The notes under the pieces are model-generated. The model saw only the letters and a program-made list of their open reading frames with translations, was not told where the DNA came from and made no database searches. A stretch of DNA of 64,000 bases from Betaproteobacteria bacterium Ga0077526. Its GTDB lineage: Bacteria; Pseudomonadota; Gammaproteobacteria; Burkholderiales; Ga0077523. Location of the stretch: the NCBI GenBank assembly GCA_001464765.1, contig LNDV01000034.1, forward strand, positions 558,001-622,000, read 5' to 3'. Shown here piece after piece: positions 16,616 to 25,069 of this stretch; position 1 is the first letter of the stretch; every line of letters starts with the position of its first letter. The position numbers and the translations under genes were made by a program.

Positions 16616-17078
16616 TCAGTCACAGTCATCAATCAGTTAGTCCGCAGTTCCGGCAGTGTCGAGCCCAAGTGACGGGCTCCTCGCACGTCGCCGTGCTCCC
16701 TCCGGTCGCTCTGCGCGACCCCTCCTAGCGCCCCTCGGGGCTCTTCCCGAGCCGTCACGGCTCGTCGCGATTGCGGTCCTTCCCCCCAGGGAGATCCGAT
16801 CGTCGCCAAGCGCGGGTGCAGCGGCGGCACGACGTACAAGCCCTGCACACAACAGGAGTGGTGTCCTCGTGTCCGTCGCAGCGTGCAATCCGCCCTGGCG
16901 GTTGCGCCGGACAGAAACACTCACCAGACCGCAGTACACACCAAACGACCTTCTCAGACGACTACGGAGTCACGATCACGTGCGAGACCTGAACTACCAA
17001 CTGAGGCAGCTAGCGAGCAGGCGTTCGTCCGACTCGCACGGACACGTTCGGACGCGCGTGGACGTCGCTACGTTGTCA

Positions 17079-17495
17079 CTACGAGTCCGCCGTCCAGTCC
17101 TCGAACGTGAGGTTCGGAACGCGGCGGAACGCCTGATCGTTGGTGACGAGCGTGGCTCCGAGGGCGAGAGTATGGGCGGCGATGAGCATGTCCATGCCGC
17201 CCAGCGGTGTGCCTGCGGTTTCGAGTTCGGCACGCAGCCTTCCATACCTTTCTGCGGCGTCGCTGTCCCAGGGCAACGTCTGCACGTGCCGAAGAAAAGC
17301 GCTCACTGCCGCGGCCAAAGCCGTGGCGCCGGGCTTGCGCGCCAAGCCGTAGAGCAGTTCGGCTTCGGTGATGGCAGAGATGCCGACCGCGTTCACGGGG
17401 TGGGCCCGCAAGCGCCCCATGAGCTGCGGCGGGCCGCCGCGAATGATGAAGCTCGCGATGTTGGTGTCGAGCAGGTAGGCCGGCGCTGGCGACAT
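17079..17495 (-). CDS. vapC: PIN-domain ribonuclease toxin VapC
   Basis: 138-residue PIN-domain protein. Acidic residues expected to bind metal are visible: Asp in YLLDTNIAS, Glu in ITEAELLYGL, Asp in GGMDMLIAAH and Asp in LVTNDQAF. VapC toxins cleave tRNA or rRNA and are neutralised by VapB. ATG 17495 overlaps the vapB stop (TGATG), which argues against the TTG three bases earlier. All four acidic positions are intact, so the toxin may be active. It ends next to a gene-poor stretch. Confidence 0.9.
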   Translation of the reverse strand: MSPAPAYLLDTNIASFIIRGGPPQLMGRLRAHPVNAVGISAITEAELLYGLARKPGATALAAAVSAFLRHVQTLPWDSDAAERYGRLRAELETAGTPLGGMDMLIAAHTLALGATLVTNDQAFRRVPNLTFEDWTADS

Positions 17496-17740
17496 CAATA
17501 CAGCTCTCGGCGTTGGGGTGGCGGATCCACGCGGTCAGTCAGGAAGTCCTGGCTTTCCGCCTTCGCGCCGTCGACGGCCTCGAGCAGCTGGGTCCAGTCG
17601 CTCGGCCGCCGGGAGAGGATGACGTCCCCGGTAGCTTCGTCGCGGCGGACGTAGACCTCCTTCGTGTCGAAGCGAAACGCCGCCGGCAGGCGGACGGCCT
17701 GACTACGGCCAGTTTGAAAGACTTTCGCGATGTGGCTCAC
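17495..17740 (-). CDS. vapB: AbrB/SpoVT-fold antitoxin VapB
   Basis: 81-residue antitoxin. The N-terminal swapped-hairpin DNA-binding domain carries the signature KVFQTGRSQAVRLP, then FRFDTKEVYVRRDEATGDVILSRRP, and the C-terminal tail would wrap VapC. The GTG start at 17740 is set by GGAGG at 17746-17750, five bases away; the ATG 39 bases upstream lies in AT-rich promoter DNA. VapB and the VapBC complex usually repress their own promoter. Confidence 0.9.
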   Translation of the reverse strand: MSHIAKVFQTGRSQAVRLPAAFRFDTKEVYVRRDEATGDVILSRRPSDWTQLLEAVDGAKAESQDFLTDRVDPPPQRRELY

Positions 17741-17767
17741 CCTCACCTCCAATGATAAGTACCAAAG

Positions 17768-17795
17768 TGTATATCGCAAGATAAATACATATCAA
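17768..17795 (-). promoter_or_regulatory. vapBC promoter
   Basis: On the minus strand TTGATA (17795-17790) and TATACA (17773-17768) are 16 bases apart in an AT-rich pocket, about 28 bases before the vapB start. Several TAT/ATA-rich half palindromes overlap it, as expected for an autoregulated antitoxin promoter. Confidence 0.5.
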
Positions 17796-17867
17796 GATGC
17801 ATACCACACCTATTCTTCTGGCCAAACCCGCGACCCCGGCAATCCATGGGTACGTTCGCCCGCGCCG

Positions 17868-18164
17868 CTACGCGCGCTTCGCCCTCGCAATCCTGGCGCG
17901 CCCGTCCTGAAGGGAAACGACCTGGGCCCCGCCGTCGCGCAGCGTAGAGAGATGCCCCGCGACACGCTCCCACGCCTCCGCCATCTCTCCGCTGTAGTCG
18001 TGCCCGTCGTACACACGCCGCATGGTCTCTCTCTCCAGGTGATTCAGGCAGAGCTCCGCGACGTGCGGCGGAACGCGGAGTTGAGACAGCATGGTGCGAA
18101 ACGTCTTCCGGGGGTCGTGGGCCTTCTTTCGGCGCTGGAAGAGTCGGGTTATCGGATGTTCCAC
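17868..18164 (-). pseudogene. C-terminal fragment of a tyrosine recombinase (phage-type integrase)
   Basis: 98 residues that match the end of phage/island integrases: HDPRKTFRTML carries the catalytic His and Arg of the H-x-x-R box, CLNHLERETMRRVYDGHDY carries the second box and the nucleophile tyrosine region, and RALRDGG-type sequence ends it. The whole N-terminal and core part, including the first catalytic Arg, is missing, and sequence before 18164 does not continue it. A broken integrase 12.5 kb from a tRNA gene suggests an immobilised island. Confidence 0.8.
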
Positions 18165-18611
18165 CTGCTCCCCTCGGCGGCCTATCTCGTGCCCTTCGAT
18201 GCCCAGGCGCCGACGGATCCGCTCGCCCTGAACGTCTTTGCCGCAAAGCCGGACCGTGTGGACGCGCTCGCCCGCCGAGGACTCCTCGCAGACCCCGTGT
18301 ACGTCACCTAAGGTTCGTCGACGCCCTGGTCAGCCTTCGTTGCCTGCGCACCCTACGCTACAGCGATGACTGCTACCTGGTCGAGAGGTCCGCGCCTCTG
18401 GGCAAAGTCGGGAGACAAGGCATACCACGCAGCACTGGACGGCTTTGCACAAAGCCAGCTCGCGGCAGGGCGGTCGGCCTGGGCGCGCTTCGCCGCGCTC
18501 GACCCCGAGACGCTGGGCAAGTGACTTCAGTGTTCCTTCCGCGGTACAGAAACCCTGATGGTGACTCCGCAACCGTAGCGGCCATGAGGCATGACCGATC
18601 TTCGATGTCGT
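18157..18611 (+). other. Short coding-like remnants, no confident gene
   Basis: Two plus-strand open stretches have coding-like third-position GC: 18157-18311 (52 codons, with VPFDAQAPTDPLALNVF, ending PVYVT) and 18366-18524 (52 codons, ending LDPETLGK). Neither has a recognisable family motif or a good ribosome binding site. They may be ends of genes truncated when the island decayed. No function is proposed. Confidence 0.3.
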
Positions 18612-21212
18612 TCATGCCCGCAGGCGGCCTGGCTGCGTGACGTCCGGTCGGGCATCCGACTGGACGGAGGGCACCGGTGACCGAGGGAACACCGCGTCGA
18701 TTGCGGCGCCACCGTCGGGGAGGTTTCTCGCCGAAATCGTCCCACCGTGCTGAAGCAGGATGGCCCGACAGATCGAAAGCCCGAGTCCGGCGCCACCCGC
18801 ACCCGTCTGCGTCCGTGTGCTCTGCTGAAACTTCTCGAACACATGCTCGAGTTCGTCCTCGGGTATGCCGACGCCCCGATCCGAGACGGTGATGCGAAGA
18901 CCGGATACCAGTTCCCCGTTCCGCGATTCGACGTGGTCGTCGCGGATGCTCACGGTGATCTCGCCGCCCGCCCTGGAAAACTTGATGGCATTGGAGAAAA
19001 GACAGCGCAGCAATCGATCGAGCATCTTCCCGTCGGCCATCAGCCGGGTATCCGCGGTCTCTACGACTACCCGCAGGGACACCTTTCGCGCGCTGCGTTC
19101 AGCGTCCATGTCTGCAACGGCACTGTCGATGTGCTGCCGTGCATCCAGCGGTTCGGCATGCACCACGGCGCCCGATTGCAGCCTGACGAGTTCGAGGAGA
19201 TCCTCGATGAAGTGGGAAAGGCGAGCGGCAGCCTCCTGTATGTTCGCGAGATAGCGCGAGAGCTTCTCGTCGGCAGAACCGGCGGCTGGCTGGCGCTTCG
19301 CGGCGAGATCCGCGAAGGACCGGATGGCGTGCAGCGGCGTCCGCATCTCGTGCGAAGCGTTCTCGAGGAACTCGTCTTTCGCGCGAAGAGCCGCCCGCAA
19401 GGCTTCGAGCGCAGTGTCGAGTGCCGTCGTCCGCTGCAGAACTTTCGCCGTGAGTTCCGTGGTGTCTGTGACCAGGCAGAAGAATGCGCCGGCATGATCG
19501 GCCGCCGTATCGGGAATCAGCGCCACTGCCGCATACCGTGGTCTACCCGTCGGATCGGTGTCGGCGCATTCGAAGTGCGCGATACGTCCCCGACGCACCG
19601 CGTCGTAAGCCTGCGCACTGCCGGTCTCCGTAGAGAGGGGGACGAGGTCCTCCACGCGACGGTCGATCAGTGTCCCCCGATGACCACCGATCCGCGTACG
19701 CAGGGCGGCGTTGGCGTACTGACACACACCGTTTTCGTCGAAGTGCCCGATGGCGGCGGGCACTTGGCCGAGGATGGCCTGCAGACGCTCCTCGCTTCGT
19801 GCCAATGCGAGTTCCGCCTCACGCTGACGCGACACATCCCGGACGACTGCGAGGATCCTGCGCTCGCCGTGCTCGACGACCGCCGTGATCGACGTCTCCG
19901 TGGGAATGAGTTGGCCGTCCTTGCGGCGGTGAACTCTGGCCAGGCTCATCACCTCGCCAAGCGATGCCTGCCTGACGACCTGCGTCGCGTCCGAGGGAGT
20001 CATGTCGTGCCCGATGTCGGTGACGTTCATGTTCAACAGCTCTGCATGCGTGTACCCCCACATCCTGGTCGCGGAGCGGTTGGCCTCGAGAATCCGCCCC
20101 TCGGCGTCACGGACGATGATGGCATCCGGCGCGTTGTCGAATAGCGCGCGGATTCGCGCCTCGCTCGCAATGCGGGTCTGGTGTTCCTCACGGAGGCTCG
20201 TGATGTCCAGGAACGAGGTCACCACGGCGACCGGTCGCCCGGATGGGGACTGCGCGATGGGTAGGGCATTGATCAGCAGCCAGGCCCGCTCGCCCTCGGG
20301 CTTGTTGATCCCCATCACGAAGCCCCGCACTTCGCGGCCGGTGTTCAGCGCGACCATCGCCGGGTGTTGCTCACCGGGACAAGGTGTCCCGTCCTCGAGG
20401 ATGGTCGACCAGCGCGGATCGAAGGAATCCCGTCCCATCAGCTGAGCGTTCGTGAGCCCGAGGATTTCTGCGGCGCATCGGTTCGCCGCAACGATCGCAC
20501 CGTCGGCGGACTGCTTGACGACGCCCTCGGCAAGGCTGTCGAGGATGCTTCTGCTCTGCCGGGCCGCGTCCTCGATCGCGTCGGCACACCGCCGGTGGAC
20601 TTCCCAGGCGAGCAGTATCAGGAGCAGCGCGAGGGCCACCACGATCGCCACGCTGATCACGACGGTCCGCTCGTGCGAGGTGACGTCCTGCTCCATCTGC
20701 GCAGTCAGCACCTGCCATCGGGCTGCAAGCCCATCCGTCTGTCCGCGGAACTCGTCCATCAGCCGCTTTCCGCTCCCCTCGCGGACCACGGCGAGAGCCG
20801 CCGCCATGTCGCCGGCCTGCGCGAGCGGGACATAGCGATTCACGACCTCGATCTTCCTGCCCAGCGTCTGCGAGATCTCTGCGAGACGCCGCAACGATTC
20901 GGCATCGCCGGCCAGTGCCGACTGGAGGCGCGGCAGGCGCTCCGATGCGTCGGCAATCCCGGTGCGGTAAGGGGCGAGGTAAGTGTCATCGACGGTCAGG
21001 AGGAATCCCCGCGCTCCGGTCTCGATGTCGGAGGCATCGTCCCGGAGGTGTGCCAGCTCGCGCTGGATGAGGTTGGCGCGCGCGAACTGCGCCAGAGCCG
21101 CGTCGAGCCGGGGAAGCTGAAGGCCCACATAGAGAGCGAGGCCCGACAGCAACGCCATGATGACGATCACGATGCCCTTCGCGAATCGCGGTCCGACGAA
21201 CCCTTCGAGCAT
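18612..21212 (-). CDS. Membrane sensor histidine kinase: CHASE3, multiple PAS, HisKA, HATPase
   Basis: 866 residues. One helix near residues 14-34, a CHASE3-like periplasmic domain (about 40-180, with IETGARGFLLTVDD) and a second helix near 185-205 form the input module. Three PAS domains follow (AAEILG, FDNAPDAIIVRDAEG, QVPAAIGHFDENGVCQYANAAL). The phospho-acceptor is His621 in SHEMRTPLH, and the ATPase has N (FSNAIKFS), G1 (DRGVGIP), F and G2 (GAGLGLSI) boxes. ATG 21212 follows AAAGGG by eight bases; a GTG at 21221 overlaps that site. No response regulator is adjacent, so it is an orphan kinase. Confidence 0.92.
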   Translation of the reverse strand: MLEGFVGPRFAKGIVIVIMALLSGLALYVGLQLPRLDAALAQFARANLIQRELAHLRDDASDIETGARGFLLTVDDTYLAPYRTGIADASERLPRLQSALAGDAESLRRLAEISQTLGRKIEVVNRYVPLAQAGDMAAALAVVREGSGKRLMDEFRGQTDGLAARWQVLTAQMEQDVTSHERTVVISVAIVVALALLLILLAWEVHRRCADAIEDAARQSRSILDSLAEGVVKQSADGAIVAANRCAAEILGLTNAQLMGRDSFDPRWSTILEDGTPCPGEQHPAMVALNTGREVRGFVMGINKPEGERAWLLINALPIAQSPSGRPVAVVTSFLDITSLREEHQTRIASEARIRALFDNAPDAIIVRDAEGRILEANRSATRMWGYTHAELLNMNVTDIGHDMTPSDATQVVRQASLGEVMSLARVHRRKDGQLIPTETSITAVVEHGERRILAVVRDVSRQREAELALARSEERLQAILGQVPAAIGHFDENGVCQYANAALRTRIGGHRGTLIDRRVEDLVPLSTETGSAQAYDAVRRGRIAHFECADTDPTGRPRYAAVALIPDTAADHAGAFFCLVTDTTELTAKVLQRTTALDTALEALRAALRAKDEFLENASHEMRTPLHAIRSFADLAAKRQPAAGSADEKLSRYLANIQEAAARLSHFIEDLLELVRLQSGAVVHAEPLDARQHIDSAVADMDAERSARKVSLRVVVETADTRLMADGKMLDRLLRCLFSNAIKFSRAGGEITVSIRDDHVESRNGELVSGLRITVSDRGVGIPEDELEHVFEKFQQSTRTQTGAGGAGLGLSICRAILLQHGGTISARNLPDGGAAIDAVFPRSPVPSVQSDARPDVTQPGRLRA

Positions 21213-21286
21213 GACGCTCACCCTTTGGACAGGAGTCGAAGGCCTGCATTCTAGGAAAAATTCCCGGCTTCGTTAGGCACGAATGC

Positions 21287-21892
21287 TTGGGATGGATTCC
21301 GCAGCGCACCATTCGAGACGCCGACGGGGCGTTCACCCTCGGCATCAAGGTCGGACGCCGCAGTCTCGACGTGCTGGCCATGGACTTCGCCGGCCAGGTA
21401 CGCGTGCGCAAGTCCCTCGCCTACGATTACCCCGACCCGCGGGGGGCTGCCAGCGATCGAGCAGCGGGCCCGTCTGGTGGCGAAGAATCTCGGCACCAAG
21501 TCCAAGCGCCTCGTGGGCGCCAGCGTGGCAGCGCCGACGCCTTCGCGTCGCTGCCCTGCGCCGCGCCGACAAGAACACCAGGACGCAGCTGCTGCACGAA
21601 GCCTCCAGCCTCGTGCCCGAACAGAGACTGGCGAAGCACGACCTCCCTGCGGCGATCGCGCAAGACGAGCGCGCGCTGAATCCGGACGTATGGCCCACCA
21701 CGCGCGCACGGCTCGCCAAAGCCTGTCCTGGCTTGGACGGTGACCACCGCTGCGGCCCTGCTCGACCTCGAAGCCGGAAGCATCGGTGCCGATGCTCGGG
21801 CGATGGGCGGCGCCATCCTCCCGCTCTACAGCCACTTCGCGCCCAGTCACGAGTTCTTCCTGAAGGTCGACGCGCCCCCGCCGGCGGTCTGA
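21287..21892 (+). pseudogene. Decayed ROK-family regulator/sugar kinase
   Basis: Fragments in different frames read in the correct order for a ROK-family protein: TIRDADGAFTLGIKVGRRSLDVL (ROK N-domain, split here for brevity), then KNLG/KSKRLVG, QLLHEASSLVPEQRL, then TTAALLDLEAGSIGADARAMGGAILP and the ending YSHFAPSHEFFLKVD. At least two frameshifts and an internal deletion are needed. It sits between the kinase and the GbsR-type regulator and has no intact start. Confidence 0.7.
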
Positions 21893-21933
21893 CACGCAGC
21901 CCTGCAGGGCAACACCATTGCGAGCGTCTTGGG

Positions 21934-21953
21934 TTTTCAGTAATTACTGAAAA
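21934..21953. promoter_or_regulatory. Perfect 20-bp palindromic operator
   Basis: TTTTCAGTAATTACTGAAAA is a perfect palindrome that covers the -35 region of the regulator/cytochrome bd promoter. Its size and position fit the dimeric winged-helix regulator encoded directly downstream, suggesting autoregulation. Confidence 0.7.
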
Positions 21954-21975
21954 CTCGCACGCCTTGTCCTATACT
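21947..21975 (+). promoter_or_regulatory. Promoter of the GbsR-cydAB operon
   Basis: CTGAAA at 21947-21952 and TATACT at 21970-21975 are 17 bases apart. The -10 box ends only seven bases before the ATG at 21983, so transcription should begin at or next to the start codon, and no Shine-Dalgarno sequence is present. Confidence 0.6.
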
Positions 21976-21982
21976 TCCGCCC

Positions 21983-22564
21983 ATGGCGCTCAACGAACAG
22001 CTTCCCGCCCTCAATCGCGAGTTCATCGCCCATTTCGGTGAGATGGGCAGCCGGTGGGGCATCAACCGCACGGTCGGGCAGATCTACGCGCTGCTGTTTC
22101 TGTCGCCCCGGCCGCTGTGCGCCGACGAGATCGCCGAGTGCCTCGAGTTCTCGCGCTCCAACGTCAGCATGGGGCTCAAGGAATTGCAGGCGTGGCGACT
22201 GGTGCGATTGCGTCATGTCCCCGGTGATCGCCGCGAATACTTCGGCGCGCCGGACGACGTGTGGGAGATCTTTCGCGTGCTGGCGGAAGAGAGGCGCCGC
22301 CGCGAAGTCGAACCCACGCTCACGATGCTGCGATCGGCGTTGCAGGAGACGCCGGCATCGGAGGACGAGCGCTTCGCGCAGGAACGCATGCGGCAGATGC
22401 ACGAGTTCATCAGCCGGCTGATGACCTGGTTCGACGATGTGCAGAAGCTTTCGCCGGAGACGGCGGTGCAGCTGATGGGCATGGGCTCGATGGTGACGCG
22501 CGTGCTCGAGATGAAGGACCGGCTCACGAGCCGCAAGACCAAGAAAGAAAGCAGTCTTCCCTGA
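21983..22564 (+). CDS. GbsR/MarR-family transcriptional regulator
   Basis: 193 residues. A winged helix lies near residues 25-90 (NRTVGQIYALLFLS, LCADEIAECLEFSRSNVSMGLKELQ, then the wing VPGDRREYF), and a long helical C-terminal part probably dimerises. GbsR-type proteins are local repressors. The gene is 15 bases upstream of cydA, and a 20-bp palindrome overlaps its own promoter, so it probably controls the bd oxidase operon and itself. Its effector is unknown. Translation appears to be leaderless. Confidence 0.88.
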   Translation: MALNEQLPALNREFIAHFGEMGSRWGINRTVGQIYALLFLSPRPLCADEIAECLEFSRSNVSMGLKELQAWRLVRLRHVPGDRREYFGAPDDVWEIFRVLAEERRRREVEPTLTMLRSALQETPASEDERFAQERMRQMHEFISRLMTWFDDVQKLSPETAVQLMGMGSMVTRVLEMKDRLTSRKTKKESSLP

Positions 22565-22579
22565 CGAGGCTCTGGCACC

Positions 22580-23944
22580 ATGGATCTCGACGCCCTGATG
22601 CTCTCTCGCATCCAGTTCGCGGCGAACATCAGTTTTCACATTCTCTTCCCGACCATCACGATCGCGCTGTGCTGGTTCCTGCTGTTCTTCCGCATCCGCC
22701 TCGTGCGCACCCGTGACCCGGCGTGGGAAGAGGCCTACTACTTCTGGACCAAGGTGTTCGCCCTCACGTTTGCGCTGGGCGTGGTGTCCGGCATCGTGAT
22801 GAGCTTCCAGTTCGGCACGAACTGGCCGGGGTTCATGGAGAAGACGGGCAACATCTCGGGGCCGCTTCTCGGCTACGAGGTGCTCACGGCATTCTTTCTC
22901 GAGGCGAGCTTCCTCGGGATCATGCTCTTTGGCCGCGGCCGGGTGTCCGAGCGGGTGCATCTCACGGCGACATTCCTCGTGGCACTCGGCACCACGCTCT
23001 CTGCGTTCTGGATCCTGAGTCTCAATTCCTGGATGCAGACGCCAGCCGGCTACGAGATCGTCGACGGCCAGTTCATCCCGACCGACTGGTTCGCCGTCGT
23101 GTTCAACCCCTCGTTCCCGTACCGGTTCGCGCACAAGCTGCTCGCGTCCGCGCTGACGGCGTCGTTCCTCATCGCAGGACTGTGTGCGTGGCAGCTGCTG
23201 AAGGGCACGACCACCAACGGGACCCACAAGGCCATGCGCGCTGCAGTCGCCACCGCTGCCGTGGTGATGCCCCTCCAGTTCATCGCGGGCGACCTTCACG
23301 GCCTCAACACGCTGGAGCACCAGCCCGCCAAGGTCGCTGCGATGGAAGGCGTGTGGGAGACCGAGCGCGGCGCGCCCCTCACACTGTTCGGCTTCCCGGA
23401 CGAGGATGCCGCGACGACGCACTTCGCCATCAAGATCCCCAAGATGGCGAGTCTCATCCTCACCCACGACATGGACGGCGAAATCGCCGGCATCCGGTCC
23501 TTCGGCGACGGGCATCCGCCGGTGGCGCCCGTGTTCTACGCTTTCCGGATCATGGTCGGCGTCGGCTCGCTGATGCTCCTGGTGTCGGCGTTCACCGCGT
23601 ATCGCCTGTGGCGCCAGCGCAGAGAAAAGCGCATCACGCTGCCGCGGCCACTGCTGTGGGTGCTTTCGGCGATGACCTTTTCCGGCTGGCTTGCCACGCT
23701 GTCCGGCTGGTACGTGACGGAGATCGGCCGCCAGCCTTTCGTCGTGTACGGACTCGTGCGAGCGGGCGAGGTGGCCACGACCGTACCGCCGCCGTTCATC
23801 GGCCTCACCCTGGTGGCGTATCTGCTGGTATACGGGCTGCTGCTCGTCACGTACGTCGGCGTCCTCAAGTACATGGCCGAGAACCCGGTGAAGCACGCAC
23901 CGGTGCCGGTCACCAGCGCCGGTCTCGGCAAGGCGGGGGTCTGA
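22580..23944 (+). CDS. cydA: Cytochrome bd-type ubiquinol oxidase subunit I (CIO-like)
   Basis: 454-residue membrane subunit that binds the b and d hemes and oxidises quinol at low oxygen. His20 in NISFHILFPT is the expected heme ligand. GRGRVSERVH and LNSWMQTPAGYEI are classic, followed by the region IRSFGDGHPP and FRIMVGVG with the Met-ligand helix. The periplasmic Q-loop is of the short type, as in cyanide-insensitive oxidases (CioA). A terminal oxidase of this kind bypasses the bc1 complex encoded at 1.6-4.3 kb. Next to cydB with one base between them. Confidence 0.95.
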   Translation: MDLDALMLSRIQFAANISFHILFPTITIALCWFLLFFRIRLVRTRDPAWEEAYYFWTKVFALTFALGVVSGIVMSFQFGTNWPGFMEKTGNISGPLLGYEVLTAFFLEASFLGIMLFGRGRVSERVHLTATFLVALGTTLSAFWILSLNSWMQTPAGYEIVDGQFIPTDWFAVVFNPSFPYRFAHKLLASALTASFLIAGLCAWQLLKGTTTNGTHKAMRAAVATAAVVMPLQFIAGDLHGLNTLEHQPAKVAAMEGVWETERGAPLTLFGFPDEDAATTHFAIKIPKMASLILTHDMDGEIAGIRSFGDGHPPVAPVFYAFRIMVGVGSLMLLVSAFTAYRLWRQRREKRITLPRPLLWVLSAMTFSGWLATLSGWYVTEIGRQPFVVYGLVRAGEVATTVPPPFIGLTLVAYLLVYGLLLVTYVGVLKYMAENPVKHAPVPVTSAGLGKAGV

Positions 23945-23945
23945 C

Positions 23946-24953
23946 ATGCTCGGCATGACCTGGGCGCAGTGGCTGCCCCTGATCTTCCTCGCGGTGATGG
24001 GGCTTGCCTTACTCACCTACGTGATTCTCGACGGCTACGATCTCGGGGTGGGCCTGCTCCTCCCGCTCGCCGATGACAGCGAGAAGGACACCATGATCAA
24101 CAGCATCGGGCCCTTCTGGGATGCGAACGAAACCTGGCTCGTCCTGGGGGTCGGCGTGCTGCTCGTCGCCTTTCCGATGGCGCACGGGCTCGTGCTGCAG
24201 GCTCTCTATCTGCCGGTCGCCGCAATGCTGATCGGCCTCATCCTGCGCGGTGTCGCGTTCGACTTCCGCGTGAAGGCGCCCCTGCAGTACAAGGCTTTCT
24301 GGAATCGGGCGTTCTTCGCGGGGTCGCTGCTCGCGAGCAGCGCACAGGGCTGGATGCTCGGCAGCTACATCACGGGCTTCGACAAGGGCCCGCTCGGCCT
24401 CGCCTTCAGTCTGGGCATCGCGGTCACCCTGCCCGCGGCCTACACGCTCCTCGGGGCCGGCTGGCTCATCATGAAGACCGAAGGGGCGCTGCAGAGCAAG
24501 GCAGTGTCCTGGGCGCACCGGGTGCTGTGGCCCATGGGTATCGCCCTGGTGGCCATCTCCGGCGCCACGCCGCTGGTGCATCCGACGGTGGTGAGCAAGT
24601 GGTTCGCGATGCCGCAGGTGTTCGCACTGATGCCGGTGCCGCTCACCTGCGCTTTGGCGTTCTTCGCGGTGCGCTGGGTCGTGACGCATCCGGATCTCGT
24701 CCGGGCGGGACACGGCTGGGTCGTGTTCGCCGCGACGGTGCTCATCTTCGTGCTCGCCTTCTTCGGCCTCGCGTACAGCATCTTCCCCGACATCGTGATC
24801 GGTCGCATGACGGTCTGGCAGGCCGCCATCAGCACGGCCTCGCTCAATGTCGTCTTCGTCGGCGTTGCCGTGACGCTGCCAGTGATCATCGTCTACACGG
24901 TCTTCATGTACCGGGTGTTCTGGGGCAAGGCGCGCGCCCTCACCTACGGCTGA
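23946..24953 (+). CDS. cydB: Cytochrome bd-type ubiquinol oxidase subunit II
   Basis: 335-residue subunit with about eight to nine membrane helices. It has the family start YVILDGYDLGVG, the conserved IGPFWDANETWLV segment and LRGVAFDFR. It stabilises the hemes in subunit I. It is one base after cydA, so both are made from one transcript together with the upstream regulator. No small cydX-like frame was found between its stop and the following hairpin. Confidence 0.95.
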   Translation: MLGMTWAQWLPLIFLAVMGLALLTYVILDGYDLGVGLLLPLADDSEKDTMINSIGPFWDANETWLVLGVGVLLVAFPMAHGLVLQALYLPVAAMLIGLILRGVAFDFRVKAPLQYKAFWNRAFFAGSLLASSAQGWMLGSYITGFDKGPLGLAFSLGIAVTLPAAYTLLGAGWLIMKTEGALQSKAVSWAHRVLWPMGIALVAISGATPLVHPTVVSKWFAMPQVFALMPVPLTCALAFFAVRWVVTHPDLVRAGHGWVVFAATVLIFVLAFFGLAYSIFPDIVIGRMTVWQAAISTASLNVVFVGVAVTLPVIIVYTVFMYRVFWGKARALTYG

Positions 24954-25020
24954 GCGTGTCGGCACGCCGGGCCATCCGCGCACGCGAAGGCCCGCTTGCC
25001 GAGAATGCGATTCCCGCGGC

Positions 25021-25054
25021 GGAGCGAAAGCGACAGAATCGGCGCTTTCGCTCC
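25021..25054. repeat. Perfect 12-bp inverted repeat before the CoA-transferase gene
   Basis: GGAGCGAAAGCG at 25021-25032 is exactly complementary to 25043-25054, with a 10-base loop. It sits 67 bases after cydB and 15 bases before the CoA-transferase ATG. It could be an operator, an mRNA leader hairpin or a T-less terminator of the cyd operon. Confidence 0.65.
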
Positions 25055-25069
25055 CTCTCGAGGTTCCCG

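Larger units (their letters stand above)
16087..17078. other. 992-base region without a confident gene
   Basis: Both strands are broken by stops or contain only short frames without motifs. What can be seen: a TGTGA-N6-TCACA palindrome, T-runs at 16254-16260 and 16265-16271, a sequence resembling the tRNA-Thr 3' end at 16295-16311, a perfect 13-bp inverted repeat at 16580-16615 and a 7-bp one at 16748-16764. It looks like decayed island DNA. Confidence 0.6.

Noticed and set aside
21944-24016. 690-codon minus-strand frame across the regulator and cydA
   Set aside because: Antisense shadow; both plus-strand genes have full family motifs.
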